Positions 1 through 7,283 of a DNA stretch of 13,575 nucleotides are shown piece by piece. The notes beneath the pieces were generated by a model. That model was not told where the DNA came from. It ran no database searches and worked only from the letters and a program-made list of their open reading frames with translations. The stretch's first letter is position 1, and the number at the start of each line of letters is the position of its first letter. The DNA comes from Clostridia bacterium (lineage in GTDB: Bacteria; Bacillota; Clostridia; Oscillospirales; Acutalibacteraceae). Where the stretch lies: NCBI GenBank assembly GCA_017387165.1, contig JAFOFS010000096.1, positions 1 to 13,575 on the forward strand. Direction: 5' to 3'. Made by a program: the position numbers and the translations under genes.

Positions 1-458
1 AGGTAGTCGGATGCGCACAGAATGTTCATCACCCAACCGCCCAGCGTCGGCGGCGTGTCCAGCAAAATGAAGTCGTATTTTCCCGAAGCCTTGATGCTTT
101 CCAGACCTTTTTTGAGGATGTACTCCCGTTGCCACTTGGTGAACAGATCAAACTCGATCTGGCTCATCAGAGTCGAAGACGGGATAAGATCCAGACCCTC
201 ATACGGCGTCGAAATGATGTATTCGCTCAAATCCTTTTGATCGCGGATGGCGTAGTACAGATTTTTCTCCGACTGCGCCATTTCCAGCACCTCGTCCTCA
301 TTAAAGAAGGAGAGGGACAAATTGAGCTGCATATCGCCGTCCACCATCAAGACGCGGTAGCCCATACGGGACAGGTCGTAGCCGACGTTGGCGCAGGTGG
401 TGGATTTGCCGCTGCCACCTTTGTTGTTGGCGAAGCAAATGGTCACGGTTTTTGCCAT
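1..458 (-). CDS. ParA/MinD-type P-loop ATPase (C-terminal part outside window)
   Basis: This is the N-terminal 152 residues of a ParA-family ATPase; the gene runs off the left edge. A deviant Walker A box with signature lysine (KGGSGKST, about residues 12-19) follows the opening beta strand. Next come DGDMQLNLS (the ParA D-x-D-x-Q-x-N element) and the Walker B-like stretch FILLDTPPTLGG near residue 135. ParA proteins dimerise on ATP, bind DNA non-specifically and move plasmids, chromosomes or large protein cargo together with a ParB-like or cargo adaptor. The start ATG is supported by GGAGGT ten bases upstream, and that site is built from the last codons of the activase gene (gap of five bases). 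The gene is therefore probably translated from the same mRNA as the glycyl radical genes. Met-Gln replaces the usual Pro-Gln after DGD. The partner gene, if any, lies outside the window. Family assignment is firm; cargo is unknown. Confidence 0.9.
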   Translation of the reverse strand, partial: MAKTVTICFANNKGGSGKSTTCANVGYDLSRMGYRVLMVDGDMQLNLSLSFFNEDEVLEMAQSEKNLYYAIRDQKDLSEYIISTPYEGLDLIPSSTLMSQIEFDLFTKWQREYILKKGLESIKASGKYDFILLDTPPTLGGWVMNILCASDY

Positions 459-463
459 AAAGA

Positions 464-1249
464 TCAACCTCCGATCTGACCGTACAAACGGGTCTCGTTT
501 ACAACCTCCAGCAGACGCTGCATATGCTCGTCTGACGGGGTCTTGATGTCTGAAAGCGTGTACTCCCGACCCAGCCAACGATACTTATCGCTGCCAAACG
601 CGTGATACGGCAGCAGGTGCAGCTGCGTCACGTTCCGCAGGCCGGAGGCAAACTCCGCAATGGCGCGGATCTCCTCCTCGGTGTCGTTAAAGGTGGGAAT
701 GACCGGCACACGAATGATCAGGTTGGCGCCGGAATCGGCAATACGCTTGGCGTTTGCCAGCATCAGCTCGTTGGGTTGCGTGGTAAACGCCTTGTGCTTT
801 TCGGAAGAAATATGCTTGATATCCATCAGCACGGTATCGACGTGCGGAATGATGCGATCGACGATCTCCGGCGAGGCGCAAGCGGTGGTCTCGATAGCGG
901 TGTTGATGCCATGAGCGTGTGCTTCCTGCAGCAACGCCTCCGCAAACTCCGGCTGGCACATCGATTCACCGCCCGATAAGGTCATACCGCCGCCCGATCG
1001 ACCGTAGAAGATGCGATCCTTCAGCACCTCGTCGATCACCTCACCGACCGTCACATCCCGACCGACCGTTTCGATAACGCCGTCCTTGTTCATTTCCTGA
1101 ATGGCGTATTCCTGCGATTCGGGATTGCAGCACCAGCGGCAACGCAGGCGGCAACCTTTCAGGAAGACGATGGTACGGATACCGGGACCGTCGTGCACCG
1201 AAAAGCGCTGGATATCAAATATCCTACCCTTAATTTCGGTTCGTTGCAT
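464..1249 (-). CDS. Glycyl radical enzyme activase (radical SAM, PflA-like)
   Basis: This 261-aa radical SAM protein should use S-adenosylmethionine and a [4Fe-4S] cluster to place the glycyl radical on the enzyme encoded just upstream. The cluster motif CX3CX2C is at C33, C37 and C40, within GCRLRCRWCCNPESQ, with an extra C41 next to it. The SAM-binding GGE motif is GGES (93-96), where GGEP is usual. DIK (143-145), RVPVIPTFND (180-189) and LLPYHAFGSDKY (212-223) are all typical of this family. The NPESQ tail is typical of activases for non-PFL enzymes, but the ferredoxin-like insert with eight further cysteines that those normally carry is missing, leaving a PFL-activase-sized protein. The start ATG overlaps the upstream stop in TGATG, with GGGAGG eight bases ahead, so translation is coupled. 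The role is secure from motifs and neighbour; the exact partner is inferred from adjacency. Confidence 0.93.
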   Translation of the reverse strand: MQRTEIKGRIFDIQRFSVHDGPGIRTIVFLKGCRLRCRWCCNPESQEYAIQEMNKDGVIETVGRDVTVGEVIDEVLKDRIFYGRSGGGMTLSGGESMCQPEFAEALLQEAHAHGINTAIETTACASPEIVDRIIPHVDTVLMDIKHISSEKHKAFTTQPNELMLANAKRIADSGANLIIRVPVIPTFNDTEEEIRAIAEFASGLRNVTQLHLLPYHAFGSDKYRWLGREYTLSDIKTPSDEHMQRLLEVVNETRLYGQIGG

Positions 1250-3777
1250 CAGAAGCCTCCCTGCTCGGTACGGTTGATAATGTCGTCCTGCAAGGACTTG
1301 GACAGCGTGGTAAACAGAGCGCTGTAGCCTGCCACACGCACCACGAGCGACTTGTAGTTCTCCGGGTGAGCCTGCGCATCCAGCAGGGTCTCGCGGCTGA
1401 CGACGTTAAACTGCATATGGCTGCCCTTCTGATCGAAGTAGCCACGCACCAGCGACACGAAGTTATCCAGACCGGCGCGGCCTTTCAGCGCCGAGGGGTG
1501 GAATTTCATATTATACAGCGTACCGTTAGAAGCGATAAAGTGATCCAGACGCGCCACCGAGTTGGCCGCCGCGGTCGGACCGTTTACGTCGCGACCTGCC
1601 GCCGGCGAAACACCGTCCGCCACGGGGGTGTACGCCAAGCGACCGTCCGGTGTGGCGCCGGTCTGTGCGCCCAACGGCACGTTGGCCGACACGGGATACA
1701 AACCAGCCTGATACACGCCGCCGCGCGGATTCTTATACTGCGAAACGGGGCGAGTATAGGTATACGCCGCCTCACGCGCCATTGCGTCCACTTCCTGCAG
1801 GTCGTTGCCGAATTTCTCCAGCTTGGCGATATCCTCCAGCATCTTGGCGTAGCGGATCTTCTTTTCCTCGGAGCAGGTGTTCACCGCGACCTCACGATAG
1901 ATCGCCTTAATCTGCTCCTCACCGATGGTGGCGCCCTGAGCCGCCACCTGCTTGGCAACCGCAGCGGTCAGCTTCTGCGCCATGCCGCTGTCCATATCCT
2001 TGCCGTAGTTATCACGCATCGCGTCACGGAAATCGGCAAGGGTGTATTTCTTCTGTTCAAACACCAGCTTTTTCAGCACCCACAGCGCATCTGCCACGTT
2101 GGCGATACCAAAGCCCTGCGGACCGGTGTAGTTGTAACGGGCGCCGCCCTCCTGCATCGGTTTACCGTTGGCAATGCAATCGTCCACGAGGGCGGATTCC
2201 AGCGGCAACGGGCACAGCTCGGCGTGCGCCACGTCAATCGCGTTGTCGGCGTTGACCATCAGCTCGATCATATATTCCATCTGGGTCTTATACGCCTCGA
2301 AGAACTCCTCGAAGGTGGCGATGGACTCAACCGACGGCGTTTTCGGGCCGATCTGCTTGCCGTTGTCCACACCGCTGCCAAACACCAGCTCCAGCGGACG
2401 GCACATATTGAAGAACGCCGAATCGTGCCAGCCCTCCGTCTTATGCGGAGACTGCGGCTCGACACAGCCGATGATGTTGTAGTCACGCGCTTCTTCCATC
2501 GTTTCGCCGTGCGCCAGCAGCTGCGGAATGATGACCTCGTCGTTGTAATACGCCGGCAGGCCGATACCCGTACGGGTCAGCTCGGCGGCTTTGATGAGGA
2601 ATTCATGCGGACTGCCGTTCCACACACGCACCGACAGCGACGGCTGCGGCAGGTGGACGTGCATCGACGCTTCGATACACATAAAGGACAGGTCGTTGGT
2701 CGCATCCTTACCGTCTGCGTCCTGACCGCCGCAAATGAGGTTCTGGAACATACTGTAGCCCGCAAAGCCCTCCGCGGAGGCGGCGTCACGCGCTTTGTTG
2801 AGGTCGTTCAGCTTGACCCACACGCAGTCCACCAGTTCCTGTGCGGCTTCCATCGTGAGCTTACCGCTCTTGATATCGGCGTCGTAATACGGGAACATAT
2901 ACTGGTCGAAGCGACCGGGAGAAATGGAGTGACCGGAGGACTCCATCTGAATGAGCTGCTGCACAAACCAGAAGGACTGGCAAGCCTCGTGGAAGCCGGT
3001 CGCGCCGTTGGCCGGCACACGCTCGCAGTTGCGGGCGATCTGCTCCAGCTCCGCACGGCGGGTGGCATCGCCTTCGCTCTGCGCCATCTTGCGCGCCAAT
3101 TCGGCATAGCGAGCCGCATAGGCGCAGACCGCATCGCAGCTCAAGATGACCGCCTGCAGGAAACGACTGCGGCGGACGTAATCCTCGTCACCGACCGAGC
3201 ATTTCGCCAAAGCGGCCTCTGCCTCGGCACGGATGCCGTTAAAACCGATCTTCAGCACCTTACCGTAGTCAACCGTCACGTGGCCGACGCCGTTGTAGAA
3301 ATAGTTGCCGGGGGTGAAGATGTTGTGATTGATCGCGGTCAGCGCTTCGGGCGCCATATAGGCGGTCGCGCGTTCGCTGGTGGTCTTGCCCTTCCAGTAC
3401 GGGTGCACCGAACGGAGAGCCGCCTTGGTCTCCTCCGAGATAACGAACGGATCGGCCGAACGGGCGGAGATGGTATCCAATTCGCCGTCCAGCCACTCAA
3501 ACGAGAACTCGGGGAAGGTCTGACAACCGCGCGGTGCTTTGGTGGAAGCACCGACGACCAGCTCATAGGGGCGAATGGTGATCGGGATGTGCTTCAAAAT
3601 ATGCGCAAACGCTTTCGCACGGCGCGTCACGATCGGCTCGCCCTCGGTCATTTTATACGATTCGGTCAGCAGCAGGGCGCGATCCGCCTCAATCTGCGGC
3701 ATACCGGCAAACAGGCCGTCCACCAGACGGGTGATACGCTCCGTCTTCGGAAGGCTTCCCTTAAAATTCCAAGCCAT
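1249..3777 (-). CDS. Glycyl radical diol dehydratase-like enzyme (glycerol / 1,2-propanediol type)
   Basis: This 842-aa glycyl radical enzyme carries the radical site RVAGYS (G817) and the thiyl motif GCVEP (C438, E440). The active site matches B12-independent glycerol dehydratase of Clostridium butyricum: H166, H283, S284, Y341, C438, E440 and D452 here against H164, H281, S282, Y339, C433, E435 and D447 there, with the spacing within each block preserved. The stretch GCVEPQSPHKTEGWHD is a dehydratase signature, which argues against pyruvate formate-lyase. The likely reaction is anaerobic loss of water from glycerol or 1,2-propanediol to give an aldehyde in the cytosol; which substrate is used cannot be read. 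The Cys-to-Gly distance (379) is about 49 residues longer than in the C. butyricum enzyme, with the extra sequence probably around 590-650. The start was placed at MAWNF because CGGAGGA lies about eight bases ahead of it; an upstream in-frame start would add 12 residues but lacks such a site. There is no obvious microcompartment targeting extension. Confidence 0.92.
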   Translation of the reverse strand: MAWNFKGSLPKTERITRLVDGLFAGMPQIEADRALLLTESYKMTEGEPIVTRRAKAFAHILKHIPITIRPYELVVGASTKAPRGCQTFPEFSFEWLDGELDTISARSADPFVISEETKAALRSVHPYWKGKTTSERATAYMAPEALTAINHNIFTPGNYFYNGVGHVTVDYGKVLKIGFNGIRAEAEAALAKCSVGDEDYVRRSRFLQAVILSCDAVCAYAARYAELARKMAQSEGDATRRAELEQIARNCERVPANGATGFHEACQSFWFVQQLIQMESSGHSISPGRFDQYMFPYYDADIKSGKLTMEAAQELVDCVWVKLNDLNKARDAASAEGFAGYSMFQNLICGGQDADGKDATNDLSFMCIEASMHVHLPQPSLSVRVWNGSPHEFLIKAAELTRTGIGLPAYYNDEVIIPQLLAHGETMEEARDYNIIGCVEPQSPHKTEGWHDSAFFNMCRPLELVFGSGVDNGKQIGPKTPSVESIATFEEFFEAYKTQMEYMIELMVNADNAIDVAHAELCPLPLESALVDDCIANGKPMQEGGARYNYTGPQGFGIANVADALWVLKKLVFEQKKYTLADFRDAMRDNYGKDMDSGMAQKLTAAVAKQVAAQGATIGEEQIKAIYREVAVNTCSEEKKIRYAKMLEDIAKLEKFGNDLQEVDAMAREAAYTYTRPVSQYKNPRGGVYQAGLYPVSANVPLGAQTGATPDGRLAYTPVADGVSPAAGRDVNGPTAAANSVARLDHFIASNGTLYNMKFHPSALKGRAGLDNFVSLVRGYFDQKGSHMQFNVVSRETLLDAQAHPENYKSLVVRVAGYSALFTTLSKSLQDDIINRTEQGGF

Positions 3778-3842
3778 AAACAGATCCTCCGTTTTCGTTG
3801 GTTTTTCTATCAAAAGTTATACTTATCTTTATAATTAACTTT

Positions 3843-3871
3843 ATTATACTTTATAGTTATGGAAAAGTCAA
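3843..3871 (-). promoter_or_regulatory. Sigma-A promoter of the glycyl radical operon
   Basis: Read on the minus strand, TTGACT (3866-3871) and a perfect TATAAT (3843-3848) are separated by exactly 17 bases. Transcription should begin near 3836, giving a leader of about 59 bases before the enzyme start. The octamer AAGTATAA occurs twice (3844-3851, overlapping the -10 box, and 3817-3824), 27 bases apart. It could be an operator, but the region is very AT-rich. Confidence 0.85.
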
Positions 3872-3947
3872 CAGAAAACCACAAAAAGTTTGCAAAAAAC
3901 AAAACGTTTTTTCTTTCGCCCGCCCCACTTGTTTTGCAAATTGACGG

Positions 3948-3976
3948 TTGCATTTTATCGCAAGATGTGTTAAAAT
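3948..3976 (+). promoter_or_regulatory. Sigma-A promoter of the YwaF-like gene
   Basis: TTGCAT (3948-3953) and TAAAAT (3971-3976) are 17 bases apart, with TG one base ahead of the -10 box (extended -10). It lies 33 bases upstream of the YwaF-like start and diverges from the glycyl radical promoter, with about 75 bases between the two -35 boxes. A nearby TTGACG at 3941 is too far from the -10 box to be used. Confidence 0.7.
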
Positions 3977-4008
3977 GCCGTCGTAAATGCTTGAGGGGAG
4001 TGTTTTTT

Positions 4009-4815
4009 ATGGATTTTTTGGCACCGATCATTAAATTTTTGGATATGCAGATGGAAACGCCGGCGTTGTTCGGCTGGTTTCACCTTTTGTTTCTCGGCTT
4101 GACGGCGGTGGCAACCGTTCTGCTCTGCCGTTTCTTCAAGGAGGGAACCGAAAAGCAGGTGCGCACCATTCTGCTGGTCACCTCGCTGCTGGTCATCGCG
4201 TTGGAGATCTACAAGCAGTTTAACTACAGCTTCAGCGTGGATGACGGAAAGGTCATTTTCGACTATCAATGGTATGCGTTCCCGTGGCAATTCTGCTCCA
4301 CCCCGATGTTCCTCGGTCTGGCGGCAGCGTTGACCAAAGGAAAGCTGCACCACGCGCTGTGCGCCTATCTGGCCACCTTTGCGATGTTTGCCGGCGCGGC
4401 GGTGATGCTGTATCCCGGCGACGTCTTCATCGGCACCATCGGCATCAACATTCAGACCATGATCTGCCACGGCTCGATGGTGATGCTGGCGATCTATCTC
4501 TTCTACACGCAATACGTCAAGAGCGAGCACAAGACGCTGCTGAAGGCCGTTTCGGTTTTTGCCGTCACCCTGGGAATTGCGCTCGTTTTGAACGAAGTGA
4601 TGTACTACAGCGGCATCATCGGAGACGAGACCTTCAATATGTTCTTCATCAGCTCGCACTTCGAGCCGACGTTGCCGGTGTATTCGCTGGTGGCGCCGCT
4701 GGTCCCCTATCCGATTGCGCTGCTCATCTATATTCTCGGTTTCAGCGCGGCGGCGTATCTGCTGCTGCTCGGATCGATGGGCATCCGCAAGCTCTGCAAA
4801 AAGAAACAAGCATAA
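4009..4815 (+). CDS. YwaF-type (TIGR02206) integral membrane protein
   Basis: This 268-aa protein is predicted to span the membrane about seven times; hydrophobic segments start near residues 18, 50, 90, 115, 145, 178 and 220. It resembles the conserved, poorly characterised YwaF/TIGR02206 family: the PWQFCS motif after the third charged loop, the ICHG motif in mid-protein and a Lys-rich C-terminus (KLCKKKQA) all fit. No enzymatic or transport activity is established for the family as far as I know. GAGGGGAG lies eight bases ahead of the ATG, which favours this start over an in-frame upstream one at 3859 that would add 50 hydrophilic residues. The gene has its own promoter and hairpin terminator, so it appears to be monocistronic. 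Confidence 0.82.
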   Translation: MDFLAPIIKFLDMQMETPALFGWFHLLFLGLTAVATVLLCRFFKEGTEKQVRTILLVTSLLVIALEIYKQFNYSFSVDDGKVIFDYQWYAFPWQFCSTPMFLGLAAALTKGKLHHALCAYLATFAMFAGAAVMLYPGDVFIGTIGINIQTMICHGSMVMLAIYLFYTQYVKSEHKTLLKAVSVFAVTLGIALVLNEVMYYSGIIGDETFNMFFISSHFEPTLPVYSLVAPLVPYPIALLIYILGFSAAAYLLLLGSMGIRKLCKKKQA

Positions 4816-4821
4816 CCGAAA

Positions 4822-4862
4822 AACGGCGATCGCGAGGTACACTCGTGACCGCCGCTTTTTTT
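4822..4862 (+). terminator. Rho-independent terminator after the YwaF-like gene
   Basis: CGGCG (4824-4828) pairs with CGCCG (4850-4854), and the inner TCGCGAG pairs with CTCGTGA across one A-C mismatch and one G-T wobble, leaving a GTACA loop. Seven T follow at 4856-4862. Confidence 0.85.
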
Positions 4863-4879
4863 CAGATACGGAATAAAAC

Positions 4880-4908
4880 TTGCAATTTTAATCTATATAT
4901 GATATATT
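4880..4908 (+). promoter_or_regulatory. Sigma-A promoter of the DUF6472/transglutaminase operon
   Basis: TTGCAA (4880-4885) and TATATT (4903-4908) have 17-base spacing and a TG extended -10 element. Transcription should start near 4915, leaving a very short leader before the GGAGGGAG ribosome site at 4924-4931. Confidence 0.72.
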
Positions 4909-4939
4909 AAGTTTACATTATGTGGAGGGAGTGGTGTCA

Positions 4940-5131
4940 ATGTCCGGCAGCGGCGAGGATTGTCTGTATTGCTTGTACGCCTACGAAGACGAAGAAACAG
5001 GCGATCTGCTCTGCGATATGGAGGGCGGATTGGACGAGGACGACGTCGCTCGTCTTGCGGTCGGAGAACGGTCGCGTTGTCCGCTGTTCCGCCCCGGTGA
5101 CGAATACACCATCGTCCGTAAACAGAATTAA
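4940..5131 (+). CDS. DUF6472-like four-cysteine small protein
   Basis: This 63-aa acidic protein has C8-x-x-C11, C25 and C47, the last in a Cys-Pro pair, which suggests a single metal (zinc) site. The layout (CLYC, then an acidic turn, LCDM, LDEDD, CPLFR and a DEYTIVRKQN tail) fits the DUF6472 family of small clostridial proteins of unknown function. The ATG at 4940 follows GGAGGGAG (4924-4931). GTG codons at 4922, 4931 and 4934 are in frame but lie within or too close to that site. Twelve bases separate its stop from the start of the secreted transglutaminase-like protein, and its stop TAA overlaps that gene's AAGGAG, so the two are probably translated from one mRNA. Confidence 0.8.
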   Translation: MSGSGEDCLYCLYAYEDEETGDLLCDMEGGLDEDDVARLAVGERSRCPLFRPGDEYTIVRKQN

Positions 5132-5143
5132 GGAGTGATCTAC

Positions 5144-7240
5144 ATGAAGAAACTGTTCAAAATCGCGGCAGGTATGCTCGCCGTTGTGATGCTGCTTTCG
5201 GCTATGCCGTTGACGGTTTTTGCCGCCGAGCGCGAAGGCACGGTAGCAATGCCGAAACCGTTTTACAGCGCGGCGGATAACAGCATTTACTCGTCGCTTG
5301 GTCTGACCGAGCAGCAGTTGGCAAGCCTGCAAAAGGAACTGACCGAAGCGGGCAAGGCGTGGGAAGAATCGCTGGACATCAGCGCCTACGGCATTGACCA
5401 CACCGAGCTGAACATCGCTTTGATCGCCAACCTGTTCTCGCAGGATTGCCCCGAGCTGTTCCATTGCTGGTTCTCGTATAGCTATATACCGGGCGGCGAC
5501 ATCACCGGCATCATTTTCCTGTACGACGTCGGCTACACCCGCGAGGCGTACGACGCGATCCGTGCGGAATACGAGGCGGTGGCTGCCGAGATGACCGCCG
5601 ATCTGGACGGTTTGACCGACCTGCAAAAAGCGTTGCTGCTGCACGATCGTCTGGCAGTGCATTGCGAGTATGACCAGGTGCGTCTGAACGCCGGTCAGAT
5701 CACCAGCAACTTTGATCCGAGCTACTCGATGCACGGTGCGCTGGCGGAAGGCGCGGCGGTGTGTCAAGGCTACGCCGAAGCGTACAGCTATCTGCTGGAG
5801 CTGGTCGGCATCGACAACTACCTCTGCGCTTCTCAAGCGCTTTTCCACGTCTGGAACATCGTCACCATCGACGGGGTCAAATACCACGTAGACGTGACCT
5901 GGGACGATCCGGTCTGGGACAAGACGGGTCAGGTTCTGCACAACAATTTCCTCATCTCCACCGAGGCGCTTTTGGCAACGGGCCATAATGCCAACGATTT
6001 TGACAATACCCCCAACGACACCCGTTACGACAACGCGTTCTGGAGAAATTCGCAGACCGAGTTCCAGTATATCGATGGGAATTTCTATTACATCGACCGC
6101 GCCGCAGATCCCTCCGGCACCTACGCAGTCAAGGGCACGCTGATGCGTTGGGACGGCGCGGGGGCGCATACAGCGGAGCTGGAGGTTAACGACAACTGGA
6201 TGACCACCGGCGGTCGCTGGAGCAACAACTACGCCCGTCTGTCTTCCTGGATGGGTACTCTCTACTACTCGCTCTCCTCCGCCATTTACTCCTACAACGT
6301 CCACACCAAGCAGACCGAAAAGGTGTTGGAACCGGATATGAGCGGCAACGATGACAACTGCATCTTCGGTTTTGCTGCGGATGACAATACCTTCTATTAT
6401 GAAGTGTATCCGACCCCTGCCTATGATCTCGGCAGCAAGGAAGCGGCGCTCCGCACCCACGTGTTCCGCACAGCGGAGGCGACGGTGCTCGGCTCCTCCC
6501 TCACGCTCGGTGACACGCTGGATATGAATCTCATGATTGAGATTCCCTCCGCTTACGACGCGGCGGATTTGAAGCTGGCGGTCACACTCGACGGTGAGAC
6601 GGCGTATCTGCCGATCGATGCCGCCAACGTGGACACCATCCACACGGTGGTGTTGCCGACCGCTGCCAAGGATATGACCGCCACCTACACCCTGCAGTTG
6701 GTGGACGAAAACGGCAACCCGCTCGGCGCCGAGCGCATCACCAGCGTACGCTACTACGCCGAAGCGCTGCTGACGGGCGGTTATGCCGACAACGTCAAGG
6801 CGGCGGCCAAAGCGATGCTCAACTACGGCGCGGCGGCGCAGGCGTACTTTGACACCCGTACCGACACGCCGGCCAACGAAAATTACCGGATGGATCTGAA
6901 CTCCGCAGACGTCAGCGGTATCGCGGATATGGTCAAGGAAAACAGCCTGCCCTCCTTTATCGGCTGCTCGCTGGTGCTGAAGAGCGAAGTTCACGTTCGG
7001 GTGTATTTCAGCGAAGCGGTGGAAGGCGCGGTGCAAAACGGCTACCGCTATTATCTAACGGTGGACGGCATCGGTGCCGGCGATCTCGCGGATACGCAGA
7101 CCGTTTCGGTGGGCGGCGCCACCTACCGTTTCAGCGCGTTGTCCCTTGCCAAAGCGGTTATTGAGGGAAATTACGGCGAGGAATTCCAAGATCTGATGAA
7201 AGCCTTGGTGCTGTACGCCAATGCGGTAAGCGCACTGTAA
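5144..7240 (+). CDS. Secreted transglutaminase-like protein
   Basis: This 698-aa exported protein starts with a classic signal peptide (Lys-Lys, hydrophobic core 7-25, likely cleavage after VFA at 27). A transglutaminase-like core spans about 90-272 with the catalytic triad C207 (GAAVCQGYAEAY), H235 (HVWNIV) and D250 (YHVDVTWDDP). In bacteria such domains act as proteases, amidases or cross-linkers at the cell surface; the substrate cannot be told here. Residues 305-440 are rich in short YYI/YYS strands with Asp-Gly turns, like DUF5050-type beta repeats. The C-terminal part (about 447-698) is a beta-rich module with an AAAKAMLNYGAAAQAYF helix that recurs in clostridial extracellular proteins. 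No LPXTG or other wall anchor is present. The ATG has AAGGAG eight bases ahead; an in-frame GTG at 5135 lies inside that site. It follows the DUF6472-like gene by 12 bases. Confidence 0.88.
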   Translation: MKKLFKIAAGMLAVVMLLSAMPLTVFAAEREGTVAMPKPFYSAADNSIYSSLGLTEQQLASLQKELTEAGKAWEESLDISAYGIDHTELNIALIANLFSQDCPELFHCWFSYSYIPGGDITGIIFLYDVGYTREAYDAIRAEYEAVAAEMTADLDGLTDLQKALLLHDRLAVHCEYDQVRLNAGQITSNFDPSYSMHGALAEGAAVCQGYAEAYSYLLELVGIDNYLCASQALFHVWNIVTIDGVKYHVDVTWDDPVWDKTGQVLHNNFLISTEALLATGHNANDFDNTPNDTRYDNAFWRNSQTEFQYIDGNFYYIDRAADPSGTYAVKGTLMRWDGAGAHTAELEVNDNWMTTGGRWSNNYARLSSWMGTLYYSLSSAIYSYNVHTKQTEKVLEPDMSGNDDNCIFGFAADDNTFYYEVYPTPAYDLGSKEAALRTHVFRTAEATVLGSSLTLGDTLDMNLMIEIPSAYDAADLKLAVTLDGETAYLPIDAANVDTIHTVVLPTAAKDMTATYTLQLVDENGNPLGAERITSVRYYAEALLTGGYADNVKAAAKAMLNYGAAAQAYFDTRTDTPANENYRMDLNSADVSGIADMVKENSLPSFIGCSLVLKSEVHVRVYFSEAVEGAVQNGYRYYLTVDGIGAGDLADTQTVSVGGATYRFSALSLAKAVIEGNYGEEFQDLMKALVLYANAVSAL

Positions 7241-7245
7241 AAAGC

Positions 7246-7283
7246 AAAAAAGAGCACACTTCGATGAAGTGTGCTCTTTCTTT
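7246..7283. terminator. Bidirectional terminator between the transglutaminase-like gene and yfcE
   Basis: A perfect 14-bp stem (7249-7262 with 7266-7279; core GAGCACACTTC) closes a three-base loop. A-rich sequence on the left and T-rich sequence on the right give a U-tract in both directions, stopping both convergent genes. It touches the yfcE stop codon. Confidence 0.93.

Noticed and set aside
1366..3834. 822-codon open frame on the plus strand opposite the glycyl radical enzyme gene
   Set aside because: The translation is rich in Arg, His, Val and Gln with no domain, and the opposite strand encodes a full-length enzyme with every catalytic motif. GC-biased codon use of the real gene leaves this frame open.
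3941..3976. TTGACG at 3941 as the -35 box of the YwaF-like gene
   Set aside because: It lies 24 bases from the -10 box; TTGCAT at 3948 gives the correct 17-base spacing.
3970..4842. 290-codon minus-strand frame over the YwaF-like gene
   Set aside because: It has Gln/Arg/His-rich shadow composition, runs through the terminator hairpin and has no ribosome site; the plus strand encodes a clear multi-pass membrane protein.
4937..7036. 699-codon minus-strand frame opposite the transglutaminase-like gene
   Set aside because: It has the same Arg/Val/Gln-rich composition and no ribosome site or motif; the plus strand has a signal peptide, catalytic triad and promoter.
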